Positions 1 through 8,146 of a DNA stretch of 64,000 nt are shown here, piece by piece. The stretch comes from Paenibacillus allorhizosphaerae (GTDB lineage: Bacteria > Bacillota > Bacilli > Paenibacillales > NBRC-103111). The notes beneath the pieces were generated by a model. The model saw only the letters and a program-made list of their open reading frames with translations. It ran no database searches and was not told the origin of the DNA. Each line of letters begins with the position of its first letter. Position 1 is the first letter of the stretch. The stretch covers positions 1 to 64,000 of the forward strand of contig NZ_CAJVCE010000004.1 of NCBI RefSeq assembly GCF_910594985.1. Direction: 5' to 3'. Both the position numbers and the translations under genes were made by a program.

Positions 1-48
1 ATATATATATATAATTATATATAACAGCGTACAGGGTGGAGAGTTTCA

Positions 49-687
49 TTGAACAGCACATTGGATAGACTGACCGGTTTATTGAACCGTAAAGAACTGG
101 AGCTTCGATTGAAGCAGAACATTAAGGATCAGGAGCCTGTTGCCTTGGCTCTTATCGATATCGATCATTTCATGGAAATCAATAATCAGCTGGGCGACGC
201 CATCGGCGACGAAGTATTGAAGACGATCGCCGCTATTCTTGCGGAAGAAGCGACGCAGAACATCGTTTTCCGCGTATCGGGCGACGAGTTCGCTATTATG
301 CTGACCGGGGTTAGTCTGGAGCAAGCCTTCTTGAAGATGGAGTCGATTCGAGCTACGATCTACCGTTCCGGGGACCGGTTCCGGCTTCCCAGCAGCCAGA
401 TCGAAGTGAGCGTAACGGCCGGCGTGGCCCAGTTTCCCAGAGACGCCAAGGATGAAAAAACGTTAATGCGTTCCGCCAGCGCCGCGCTTTTGTCCGCCAA
501 AGAATCGGGAAGAAACCAGGTCGCTTTGCCTCCCAACGAAGAAATGATTATGAAAACCTGCTATTATCCGTCGACCTTGGTGCGGCAATTGAAAACATTA
601 TCGGAGAAACTGGACCGGAAGGAGTCTTCCTTGTTCCGCGAAGCTTTGACCGACTTAATACGAAAATACGACCAACTAGAGAGATAA
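49..687 (+). CDS. GGDEF-domain protein with C-terminal ribbon-helix-helix domain
   Basis: A cytoplasmic 212-residue protein. Residues about 5-165 form a GGDEF (diguanylate cyclase) domain: the opening DRLTGLLNR motif lies at 6-14, the ALIDIDHF metal-binding strand at 34-41, and the active-site loop reads SGDEF (77-81), a variant of GGDEF that can still be active in some cyclases. No RxxD inhibitory site precedes it. Residues about 166-210 look like a CopG/MetJ-type ribbon-helix-helix DNA-binding unit (a strand containing CYYP, then two helices ending LIRKY). The start is TTG with GGTGGAGAG about 6 bases upstream. The stop lies 10 bases before the next GGDEF gene, so the two are probably co-transcribed. 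Joining c-di-GMP chemistry to DNA binding is inference; catalytic activity is unproven. Confidence 0.8.
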   Translation: MNSTLDRLTGLLNRKELELRLKQNIKDQEPVALALIDIDHFMEINNQLGDAIGDEVLKTIAAILAEEATQNIVFRVSGDEFAIMLTGVSLEQAFLKMESIRATIYRSGDRFRLPSSQIEVSVTAGVAQFPRDAKDEKTLMRSASAALLSAKESGRNQVALPPNEEMIMKTCYYPSTLVRQLKTLSEKLDRKESSLFREALTDLIRKYDQLER

Positions 688-697
688 GGTGAGGCAT

Positions 698-1366
698 ATG
701 GAAAAGAGATATTATTTATCTCTGGCAGGGGCTGCCGCTAACGCCGCATTATTATTGGTAACCGTGGAGCTTCTGCAGTTCGGTTACTGGGGGATTAGCG
801 CCGCCGTACTTCTCTCCATAATTAGCGGTGCCGTATGGACGGCCATCAGCGTCCGCTGGTATGAGCAAAGCATTATCGATGACGGAACCGGACTGTTCAA
901 CAGACGATACTTGTTCCGAAAGCTGGAGCATGTGTTCAGAACGACGCGCGGCGGAAATGTTCCCATCGCGCTTGCTGTCATTGACATTGATGATTTTCGC
1001 AGCTTTAACACGCAAGCCGGCCATATCGGCGGGGACCTCGTATTGAAAGAAGTGGCGCAAACGCTGCGAAAAACGGTGCGCAAGGGAGACACGATCGGCC
1101 GCTGGGGCGGCGAGGAATTCGCCATTATTTTATCCGACCTTGACGAGAACGGGGCGAAGGAAGTCGGCGAACGCATCCGCAAAAACATTCAGCAAATTAC
1201 GCTTCCGCTCGACCAAACCGTCCATCTGACCATCACGGTAAGCATCGGGATCGCCGTCGATCACGGCCGTTGTACGAATATGCTCGAGCTTGTCAACCAA
1301 GCCGACCAGGCGATGTATACCGCGAAGCAGCGCAAAAATTATGTATATATGACTTCGACCGCTTAA
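698..1366 (+). CDS. Membrane diguanylate cyclase (GGDEF)
   Basis: A 222-residue protein predicted to make cyclic di-GMP from two GTP. Two hydrophobic segments (about residues 8-27 and 30-50) anchor it in the membrane, with no extracytoplasmic sensor of any size. The GGDEF domain follows: DGTGLFNRR near 61-69, AVIDIDDF, and a canonical GGEEF signature at 137-141. An RKGD inhibitory I-site sits exactly five residues before it, so product inhibition is likely. A GTG at 689 lies inside the ribosome binding site AAGGTGAG; the ATG at 698, eight bases later, is the better start. It directly follows the GGDEF-ribbon-helix-helix gene. Confidence 0.9.
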   Translation: MEKRYYLSLAGAAANAALLLVTVELLQFGYWGISAAVLLSIISGAVWTAISVRWYEQSIIDDGTGLFNRRYLFRKLEHVFRTTRGGNVPIALAVIDIDDFRSFNTQAGHIGGDLVLKEVAQTLRKTVRKGDTIGRWGGEEFAIILSDLDENGAKEVGERIRKNIQQITLPLDQTVHLTITVSIGIAVDHGRCTNMLELVNQADQAMYTAKQRKNYVYMTSTA

Positions 1367-1426
1367 AAAATGGACAAAGCCGCCGTTTCAAGGGGAGACA
1401 GCGGCTTATGTCATGTTATTTCATGT

Positions 1427-1807
1427 TCACTGCAGCAGCTGCCTCGCCAGACGTTTCGGCGCAGCGCGCAAGTACGCTTCCTTGAGCAGCTCACTTAGCT
1501 CTTCCCAATTGAGCGGCGCACCCATCTTCGTCGATACCCAGCCGTGCTGCCCGATATAACGCGTTTTTACGTAGCTGCCGCTTTGCTGCAGCAATAGATG
1601 CTGCGACTCGAGATCGCTTTTAAACGACAAGCTCGCTCCTTCTTCCGTTTCGCCCATTATGACGAACGATTTCCCGCGCACTTTCAGCGTGATATGGCCA
1701 AACCCGTCTACGATTTCTTCCACCTCGGGCAGCTCCGCGCAAATATGCCGTACTTGTTCCAGCATCGCTTGTCCTTCTTTTGTGACCAACCGCCGATCAT
1801 GCCCCAT
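1427..1807 (-). CDS. MmcQ/YjbR family protein
   Basis: A 126-residue protein of the MmcQ/YjbR family (CyaY-like fold, sometimes called DNA-binding). Family hallmarks seen are a central GKSFVIMG strand, a SFKSD segment, the YVKTRYIGQHGWVS stretch and a final helix ending in APKRLARQL. The biochemical role of the family is unsettled. An excellent ribosome binding site (AAAGGAGG) lies eight bases before the ATG. The gene is convergent with the GGDEF pair; a short hairpin (AAGCCGC/GCGGCTT, about 1384-1410) between them may serve as a weak two-way terminator. Confidence 0.85.
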   Translation of the reverse strand: MGHDRRLVTKEGQAMLEQVRHICAELPEVEEIVDGFGHITLKVRGKSFVIMGETEEGASLSFKSDLESQHLLLQQSGSYVKTRYIGQHGWVSTKMGAPLNWEELSELLKEAYLRAAPKRLARQLLQ

Positions 1808-1985
1808 AATTGCGTTCCTCCTTTAGTTATCGTATCGTTCAACTGCGTCAGCGTAATGACAGCTTCATTATAAAATAGCGGCAAACCGACTGCCAAGCGT
1901 CACTCATTGACTTCACTAACCTGCCTCCGGTTCTTTCAACATAACGCAGTCGAGACCGGCCGCGCTGCAGTATCGGATTCATCGA

Positions 1986-2024
1986 CAAAAAGAACCATGC
2001 CTCGTTCGGCATGGTTCGTTCTTT
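1986..2024 (-). terminator. Rho-independent terminator of the usp gene
   Basis: A perfect 10-bp stem (GAACCATGCC at 1992-2001, GGCATGGTTC at 2008-2017) with a six-base loop. On the minus strand it is followed by CTTTTTG, matching termination of the universal stress protein gene that ends at 2073. Confidence 0.85.
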
Positions 2025-2072
2025 CAGTCATGAATATAGCACATGATTCGCCTAATGGTTAATCGTCGTACC

Positions 2073-2501
2073 TTATTTGACGATCAATACCGGGATGGGA
2101 GAATGCTGCACCACGTTGTGGCTGACGCTCCCGAGAACGAGTTCCTGAAATCCTCCAAGTCCTCTGCTTCCCATGACGATCAGGTCGCACCGGTGCTCTT
2201 TGGCATAGTCCAAAATCACTTTTGCCGGCTGGCCGTTCGCTACGACCGCCTGCGCATTCGGCAAATGCGATACAAGCGATCTCAGCTCTTCAACAATAAG
2301 ACTTTCCGTTTGCGCCACATTATTCATATATTCCGGGGGGACAATTAAAAAAGGATGCGTAGCCACCATGGAAGGTATGTGATAAGCATGAAGCAGCGTT
2401 AATTGCGCATTGTTTTGTTCCGTCAGCGCGATCGCTTTCTCCAGCGCTTTCTTGGATGGGTCCGAACCGTCATAGGACATTAGAATATTTGTGAAAGACA
2501 T
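2073..2501 (-). CDS. Universal stress protein, UspA family
   Basis: A 142-residue single-domain cytoplasmic UspA protein. The N-terminal strand is followed by a DGSDPS motif at 11-16. The ATP-binding signature G-2x-G-9x-G-S is intact (G111, G114, G124, S125), so this belongs to the ATP-binding branch. The family is linked to stress survival and energy limitation, but the exact role here is unknown. The length is typical. It is monocistronic: a strong terminator follows it and about 470 bases without a convincing gene separate it from the divergent pectate lyase. Confidence 0.92.
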   Translation of the reverse strand: MSFTNILMSYDGSDPSKKALEKAIALTEQNNAQLTLLHAYHIPSMVATHPFLIVPPEYMNNVAQTESLIVEELRSLVSHLPNAQAVVANGQPAKVILDYAKEHRCDLIVMGSRGLGGFQELVLGSVSHNVVQHSPIPVLIVK

Positions 2502-2907
2502 GGCAATCGCTCCCTTCGAGTTTCGATACGATGATCATATCACTTAGTATGTAGACTTGCTGTGACATTAATCATACTTACCCTGTTTCATCTGCTATTG
2601 AATCAGAATGAATCGTCCGGAATTGCTCCTCTAGAAGGCATTGCTGCAAGTGTTACAACGCGTGCCAGCCATCTGTCACGTTCACAATACATATACCCCT
2701 TTAAGTATTTTGCCAACGATGCGGACGGTCAAGTGGAAAAGAATGATAGCGTCAAGCTTGCCCGTGAATTATAGTTTGATTCCCCTATGAAATGAATGGA
2801 TAGACCTATAAATGTTTGTCCGGGCTGCAAGTATAATTTGTATTCGCAGGAACACTTTTCCAATATGTTCTCTATGCACCGTTCGGTTCATCCGGAAAGG
2901 AGGAATT
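2502..2907. other. Non-coding stretch between usp and pectate lyase
   Basis: No convincing gene was found on either strand. It should hold the promoters of the divergent usp and pectate lyase genes. A TATAAT occurs at 2832-2837, but I could not pair it with a good -35 element. Confidence 0.5.
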
Positions 2908-2923
2908 TTGTAAGCGGTTACGT
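2908..2923 (+). promoter_or_regulatory. Probable cre site (CcpA) before the pectate lyase
   Basis: TTGTAAGCGGTTACGT fits the Bacillus cre consensus (WTGNAANCGNWNNCW) at all but the last position. It lies about 55 bases before the pectate lyase start. Catabolite repression of pectinolytic genes by CcpA is well known in Bacilli; its action here is inferred. Confidence 0.6.
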
Positions 2924-2975
2924 AAAGGACTGATTGTACGGCGACTATATTTTTTTCGCAAGGAGGCCCCATTTG

Positions 2976-5900
2976 ATGACAATAAGAAAGCTTCTATGTA
3001 CATCATTGTTATGCGCTAGTATGCTTGCGACTTCCGTGCCGGTATATGCCGTGGAAACCCCTCCGGTTGCGGGCTCCGCGCTTCCCGCTTTTCCGGGAGC
3101 CGAGGGCGGGGGCATGTACACGACGGGAGGTCGCGGCGGCGAAGTATATGAAGTGACGAACTTGAACGATTCCGGCCTCGGCTCGCTTCGGGATGCGGTC
3201 AGCCAAGGCAACCGTACCGTCGTGTTCCGCGTCTCCGGCAACATTCAACTGGCATCGCAGCTTAACATTACCGGCTCGAACTTGACGATAGCCGGACAGA
3301 CGGCGCCCGGAGACGGAATCAGCGTCAACAATTACTCGATTTATGTCAAGGCGGATAATGTCATTCTCCGCTATTTGCGCTTCCGCATGGGCGACCAGTC
3401 CCCTTCCGAAGGCGATGCCGTTTCGATTGACGGACGCAAGAACATTATCATCGACCACTGCTCCTTCTCCTGGGCGATCGATGAAGTACTGTCTCCGCAA
3501 ACGACCGATAATCTTACGGTCCAATGGTCCATCATCGGCGAAGCGCTGCATATGTCCAAACATGAGAAAGGGCGTCACGGCTTCGGCGGCTTGTGGGGAG
3601 CCGGAAACAATACATACCATCACAACCTGCTGGTCCATAACAGCAGCCGCAATCCGCGGTTCAAAGGCCGCACGGAAGTCGACAAACGAAATCTGGATTA
3701 CCGGAACAACGTTGTCTACAACTGGAATTATAAAACCGCGTACGGCGGTAACGGCGCCAATGTCAATATGATCAACAATTACAATAAATTTGGTCCGGAC
3801 ACCCTGCTCAGCGCGAGAGATTTGGTGCTTGACGAGATCGGCGGCGTCGGTCAGTGGTACATCGACGGCAACTACATCGACGGCTCTCCGAGCATTACGG
3901 CGGATAACTGGGCTGGCGTTCACGATTTCGAAGGCAACATCAAGCTGACCGAGCCGGTTCCTTATGCGCCCGTAACGACGCATTCGGCTGAAGAAGCTTA
4001 TGCGCTTGTGCTGGCCCAGGCAGGTGCTATAATGCCTAAGCGCGATTCGGTTGACGCCCGGATCATCGATGACGTACGCAACCGCACCGGGAGACAAATC
4101 AATTCTCCGGCCGAGGTCGGCGGCTGGCCCGTATTGAACAGCTTACCCGCTCCGACGGATACGGACCATGACGGCATGCCGGATGACTGGGAGCTCGCAC
4201 GCGGACTCAACCCGAACGATGCTGCCGATCGCAACGACATCAGCTCGAACGGCTACACGAACCTGGAAAACTACTTGAACTCGATTGCCGGCAACGGCTC
4301 GCTGAACCCCACCGTTCGCATGACATCCCCTGCAATCAATACGATTGCACCCGCCGGAGGTCAAATTATATTCGATGCGGAAGCGTCAGACCCGGACGGC
4401 ACCGTCAGCAAGGTCGAGTTTTACCGCAACGGCGTAAAGATGGGCGAGGACGATACCGCTCCGTATCAATACGTATGGACGAATGTACCGGAAGGAACCT
4501 ACTATGTAACGGCCAAAGCGATCGATAACAGCGGAACGTCAACCGACTCTGCCGCCGTACCCGTGCACTTCAACGCGTCCGGCGACATCGCTCCCTGGAG
4601 CTCCGTAGATATCGGAAGCCCTGGGCTGCCGGGACATGCCAATCTCAACGACGGCGTGCTCACACTCAAGAGCTCCGGCAATATCGCCGGCAGCAGCGAG
4701 TCGTTCCGGTTCGTTTATCAAAAGCTGACCGGCGACGGCCAATTGACCGCTCGGATCGACAAAATCACACACACGACCCCGCTGGCCAAAGCAGGCGTGA
4801 TGATTCGCGAGAAGCTGACGCCCGGTGCGCGCATGGGCATGATGGGCCTTGCTGTTCGCGGCGACGGTCATGTAGCGGAATTTTACAGCAGAGACACCGA
4901 GGGCGGGGCATTGGCTGAAACACCGCCGCTTCCGTCGATCAATCCGCCATATTACGTGCGTATCGTGAAATTCGGCGACACCGTCACGGGATATATGTCG
5001 CTCACCGGCACCGAATGGACCCGGATCTCCTCTATGACGCTCGATTCGGACGAGGTGTACATCGGTATGATGGCGGACGCCGCCAAAGAAAATAATTTGA
5101 TCGAGAATTACAATAAATCGCTTTTTTCCCAAGTACAGCTCGAACATTTCGATGCGATTCCTTACCGAACGACGGGCGTCAGCGTGTCGCGGGGCAGTGC
5201 GGACTTACTCGTATCGTGGGCTCCCGCCGAAAGAGCGGAGACATACCAGGTGAAACGCAGCTTGACGCCAGGCGGCCCGTATACGACCGTCGCCACCGTT
5301 GCGGACACTTCGTATCTTGACACGCAGGTCGAAGTCGGCGTCAATTATTTTTACGTGATCAAAGCGGCCAACGCTTTCGGCGAAAGTCTCGAAAATTCGG
5401 AAGAACGCAACGGAGCGCTGCTCGGCACGCCTGCAGCGGTATTCCTGATTAACGACGATTTCGAACGCATGAATGCAGGCGATTATCCCGCTGGCTACGA
5501 TAGCAGACCTACGCCGGCCACCGAGACGAATTATATCAAGGTGGACGCCGTCCCTGCCGATCCGCCGGGCAACCGTTCCGGCAAGCTGCTCAATCTTTTC
5601 GATAACAGCACGAGCCAGACCCGCGCGTCCAAAAACTTCCCGGCCCAGCAAGGCACGGTCATCGCCGAAGTCGATGTGATGCAAATGGCGGGAGCAGATT
5701 ACCCGAGGGTACTCCGGCTGCTCGACACGGCGTTCGGCAAGCATTACGTCGAAATTTTTTCCGGGTATGGAGCCGGCTGCCCGACACCTTACTGCTTTTA
5801 TTACCGCAACACGGATACCAGCAACGGGAAAGCCGTCCCTCTGCCGACCAACAACGAGTTTGTGCCGAACAAGTGGTATCACGTGAAAGTCGTAGCCGAT

Positions 5901-7115
5901 GTCAAAACGCAAATGGCCGAGGTGTTCATTAACGGCGCGTCGAGCGGAACGATTCCGTTCCATAAGGACAAAGGCTGGCCCGATGCGGCAAAACTGAGCG
6001 CCATCGACTTCTTGTCTTCGGCAACGCATAAAGTAAACGAATATCTTGATAATATCCGGGTTGGCGTTCCGGCGATCGCCGCACCCGGCGGCGTCACGGC
6101 GGCCGTATACGGCAATGACGCTCAAATTCGTTGGACCGCGATTCCGGATGCAACTTCCTATAATCTTTACCGCAAAGAAGGCGACGCCGGGCGGTTCAAG
6201 CTTGTGGCATCGGACCTGATCAGTGACAGCTACACGGATAAAGGGCTGGCTTTCGATACTACGTATGACTATGCCGTAGCCGCTGTCAGCAACACCATCG
6301 AGGGCGCCTACTCCGCATCCGCTTCCGTCACACCTGTCGGCCCGCTTGTCATCACGCTGGATCAGCGCAGCGGTTCCGTAACGCAAGCGACGTACGCCAT
6401 TACGGGCAGCGTGAGCAAGACGGCAACGGTGAAAGTAAACGGAGTCCCGTCTGCGGTCGGTCCGGATTTGAAATTTGCCGCGACCCTGCAGCTTCAGCAA
6501 GGTCCTAATCCAATTATGGTGGAGGCGGTCGATACCGCAGGAGTGCCTGCAGAGCCGGTCTCCATCCATCTGTTCGTCGACTCGATCCTGCCGATGCTTC
6601 GTCTGGATCAGCGCAGCGGTTCCGTAACCACTTCTGTTTATACGATCTCGGGTACGGTTAGCGAGCCGTCCAAAGTGTACGTGAACGGAACCGAAACGGC
6701 CATCGATTCCAATTTGCGTTTCACGCAAACGATCCGACTGGCGGAAGGTACGAATGACATCAAGGTAGAAGCGGTCGATACGCTCGGTAATGCCGCTGTT
6801 CCGGTCATCTTACGTTTGACCTACGATAACGCTGCTCCGGTACTCACCATCGATAACCCGCGCGGCAACAACAACGGAAAAGACGACCAGGTCCCGGAAG
6901 GCGATTACACGATCAGAGGAAGGGTCAGCGAGCCGGGGACGGTTACGGCAGGTGGCGTAACCGCCATCGTGAACCCGGACCTTACCTATACGATCGTTGT
7001 GCCCCTGAGTCAAGGCCGAAACCGAATCTCGGTGCAGGCGACCGACTTGGCAGGAAACCGCTCGGTCCCGTTCATTTGGGAAGTCGTCGCGACCAAGCAC
7101 GGACATAATAAATAA
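2976..7115 (+). CDS. Secreted modular pectate lyase (PL1-like)
   Basis: A 1379-residue exported enzyme. A signal peptide occupies residues 1-26 (cleavage after VYA). A right-handed beta-helix pectate lyase domain spans about 35-400, opening with FPGAEGGG and containing the LRYLRFRMGD, IIDHCSFSWAID and FKGR stretches typical of the PL1 family. It would cleave polygalacturonate by beta-elimination. Then come a thrombospondin-3-like DTDHDGMPDDWE linker (about 405-440), a Big_7-type Ig domain, a jelly-roll sandwich (about 545-720), FN3, a second jelly roll (about 820-1030), FN3, and three glucodextranase-B-like repeats that each begin near a DQRSGS or DNPRG motif. AAGGAGG lies nine bases before the ATG; an in-frame upstream start lacks a ribosome site. 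No cell-wall anchor is visible. Confidence 0.93.
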   Translation: MTIRKLLCTSLLCASMLATSVPVYAVETPPVAGSALPAFPGAEGGGMYTTGGRGGEVYEVTNLNDSGLGSLRDAVSQGNRTVVFRVSGNIQLASQLNITGSNLTIAGQTAPGDGISVNNYSIYVKADNVILRYLRFRMGDQSPSEGDAVSIDGRKNIIIDHCSFSWAIDEVLSPQTTDNLTVQWSIIGEALHMSKHEKGRHGFGGLWGAGNNTYHHNLLVHNSSRNPRFKGRTEVDKRNLDYRNNVVYNWNYKTAYGGNGANVNMINNYNKFGPDTLLSARDLVLDEIGGVGQWYIDGNYIDGSPSITADNWAGVHDFEGNIKLTEPVPYAPVTTHSAEEAYALVLAQAGAIMPKRDSVDARIIDDVRNRTGRQINSPAEVGGWPVLNSLPAPTDTDHDGMPDDWELARGLNPNDAADRNDISSNGYTNLENYLNSIAGNGSLNPTVRMTSPAINTIAPAGGQIIFDAEASDPDGTVSKVEFYRNGVKMGEDDTAPYQYVWTNVPEGTYYVTAKAIDNSGTSTDSAAVPVHFNASGDIAPWSSVDIGSPGLPGHANLNDGVLTLKSSGNIAGSSESFRFVYQKLTGDGQLTARIDKITHTTPLAKAGVMIREKLTPGARMGMMGLAVRGDGHVAEFYSRDTEGGALAETPPLPSINPPYYVRIVKFGDTVTGYMSLTGTEWTRISSMTLDSDEVYIGMMADAAKENNLIENYNKSLFSQVQLEHFDAIPYRTTGVSVSRGSADLLVSWAPAERAETYQVKRSLTPGGPYTTVATVADTSYLDTQVEVGVNYFYVIKAANAFGESLENSEERNGALLGTPAAVFLINDDFERMNAGDYPAGYDSRPTPATETNYIKVDAVPADPPGNRSGKLLNLFDNSTSQTRASKNFPAQQGTVIAEVDVMQMAGADYPRVLRLLDTAFGKHYVEIFSGYGAGCPTPYCFYYRNTDTSNGKAVPLPTNNEFVPNKWYHVKVVADVKTQMAEVFINGASSGTIPFHKDKGWPDAAKLSAIDFLSSATHKVNEYLDNIRVGVPAIAAPGGVTAAVYGNDAQIRWTAIPDATSYNLYRKEGDAGRFKLVASDLISDSYTDKGLAFDTTYDYAVAAVSNTIEGAYSASASVTPVGPLVITLDQRSGSVTQATYAITGSVSKTATVKVNGVPSAVGPDLKFAATLQLQQGPNPIMVEAVDTAGVPAEPVSIHLFVDSILPMLRLDQRSGSVTTSVYTISGTVSEPSKVYVNGTETAIDSNLRFTQTIRLAEGTNDIKVEAVDTLGNAAVPVILRLTYDNAAPVLTIDNPRGNNNGKDDQVPEGDYTIRGRVSEPGTVTAGGVTAIVNPDLTYTIVVPLSQGRNRISVQATDLAGNRSVPFIWEVVATKHGHNK

Positions 7116-7126
7116 ATGGTTATAAA

Positions 7127-7180
7127 AGAAGCCTCCCTTTTCCACTTGGATTGTGGTAAAAGGAGGCTTCTCTCTTTCAC
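7127..7180 (+). terminator. Terminator of the pectate lyase gene
   Basis: A long hairpin: AGAAGCCTCC plus CTTTTCCAC pairs with GTGG plus AAAAGGAGGCTTCT, with one bulged C. It is followed by TCTCTTTC and begins 12 bases after the lyase stop codon. Confidence 0.8.
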
Positions 7181-7330
7181 TATCTCAACGGCAATTCCGT
7201 CCTCCGTTTTCGAGATTTTATCCCCATCGATTCGTAAAGCTTGATCGCGCTTGTATTGAACTCGACCACGTTCAGCTTCAGCCCCGTCCGCGTTGTTTTG
7301 TCTGGTATAGGCAATGGCGTATTCCATCAC
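7180..7330 (-). pseudogene. C-terminal remnant of a GNAT acetyltransferase
   Basis: Two adjoining minus-strand frames together match the end of a GNAT acetyltransferase. The first part reads MEYAIAYTRQNNA. After a frameshift near 7290 the frame continues RTGLKLNVVEFNTSAIKLYESMG and runs to a TAG at 7180-7182. The N-(T/P)-x-A-I-x-L-Y-E-x-x-G pattern is the family's motif B region. Everything upstream is missing, so this is a truncated, frameshifted relic. Confidence 0.75.
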
Positions 7331-7515
7331 ACGAATCCGAGAGACTTAAGGCCTCTTGCCTGGCAGAGGCCCCCTATGGACTTAACCTTGCAGGAATGTT
7401 TGCCAGACTCACTTCCACGATTTCGCTTTTGGCAGACCACGGGGCGCACGCCCCGCAGTGTAGATACAATGTTATGTGAAGTTGATGTCTTCGTCGAGTA
7501 ACCCCGTAGATTCAA
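7331..7515. other. Unassigned insertion-like segment with hairpins
   Basis: This segment abuts the broken end of the GNAT relic. It carries two hairpins: GGCCTCTTGCCTGGCAGAGGCC (near 7351-7372) and GGGGCGCACGCCCC (near 7440-7453). A short minus-strand frame ends in GLCQARGLKSLGFV. Hairpin-rich ends beside a truncated gene resemble the right end of an IS200/IS605-type element, but no transposase domain is visible, so this is only a suggestion. Confidence 0.25.
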
Positions 7516-7521
7516 TAACTG

Positions 7522-7827
7522 TTACTCTAGCTTTAATATTTCTCCATCAGGCTTAAATAAACTGATCTCTTCATTCAACGCCTTCTTCATCTTTATACCG
7601 CACTTATCGCTGCAAAGTACAAATATTCCATCCTGTCCTTGTTTCTTTGCTTCTGAATCTTCAGCGACCACAATCATAGGAACGCTTGTATTCCTGGTTG
7701 TAAGAAATATGGATTTTATTGTGCCTTCATCCTCTTTAAGATTTAATCCTTCAACGAACTTGACGCTTAATCCAAAGCATTCTTTGTCTTCTTTAATTTT
7801 CTTCATACACCAAGAACATTGAAGCAT
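7522..7827 (-). CDS. Small Cys-rich hypothetical protein
   Basis: I do not recognise this 101-residue protein. It has a CSWC pair at the N terminus and a LCSDKC pair near residue 75, together a plausible zinc-binding arrangement (CxxC...CxxxC), and a charged C-terminal half. AAGGA lies nine bases before the internal ATG used here; an ATG three codons earlier abuts that site and is less likely. Its codons are much richer in A and T than the neighbouring genes, which suggests a different origin. Confidence 0.6.
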   Translation of the reverse strand: MLQCSWCMKKIKEDKECFGLSVKFVEGLNLKEDEGTIKSIFLTTRNTSVPMIVVAEDSEAKKQGQDGIFVLCSDKCGIKMKKALNEEISLFKPDGEILKLE

Positions 7828-7877
7828 ACTTTTCATTCCTTCTCTCTTTATAAAATTCTTTTTATTATTATATCAAT

Positions 7878-8120
7878 TCACCGAACGTTCTTGTATTCAC
7901 GAACCGGAGAACCTAAAATCATGTAAGCAACGACGCATCCCGACGCTCGCCTTCGGCTGCGACTTTCCGCTTCAAAATAGAAACGGATCGCATCTTCATC
8001 GTACAAGTTCGCTAACGAAAATATCGGTCTTGCCGCGGCATGCACATCATCCTAATGTCTTCTCAACTCAATGATCGCTTCCGCCTCTTCCATCAATGCT
8101 ACTCTAATGAAAGTTCTCAT
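7878..8120 (-). pseudogene. Decayed short ORF, possibly acetyltransferase N terminus
   Basis: A frame starts at an ATG (8118-8120) with a purine-rich site ahead of it and reads MRTFIRVALMEEAEAIIELRRH, resembling the first strand and helix of GNAT enzymes. It then meets TAG at 8052-8054. The same frame stays open for about 57 more codons to 7878. An interrupted gene is the simplest reading, but the downstream part matches nothing I know. Confidence 0.25.
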
Positions 8121-8146
8121 ACCGCCCTGCTCCTCGTTCCTTCCGT

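Noticed and set aside
1-24. AT-dinucleotide run at the left edge
   Set aside because: Short simple sequence at the window edge; nothing supports a specific function.
2562-2774. 70-codon frame between usp and the pectate lyase
   Set aside because: No ribosome site, no family resemblance, and the region is needed for two promoters.
3009-4097. Long 362-codon open frame antisense to the pectate lyase
   Set aside because: It mirrors the codon structure of the lyase gene, has no ribosome site and no recognisable domain.
5205-6728. 507-codon open frame antisense to the pectate lyase
   Set aside because: A shadow of a GC-rich coding strand; low-complexity Arg/His-rich product without family features.
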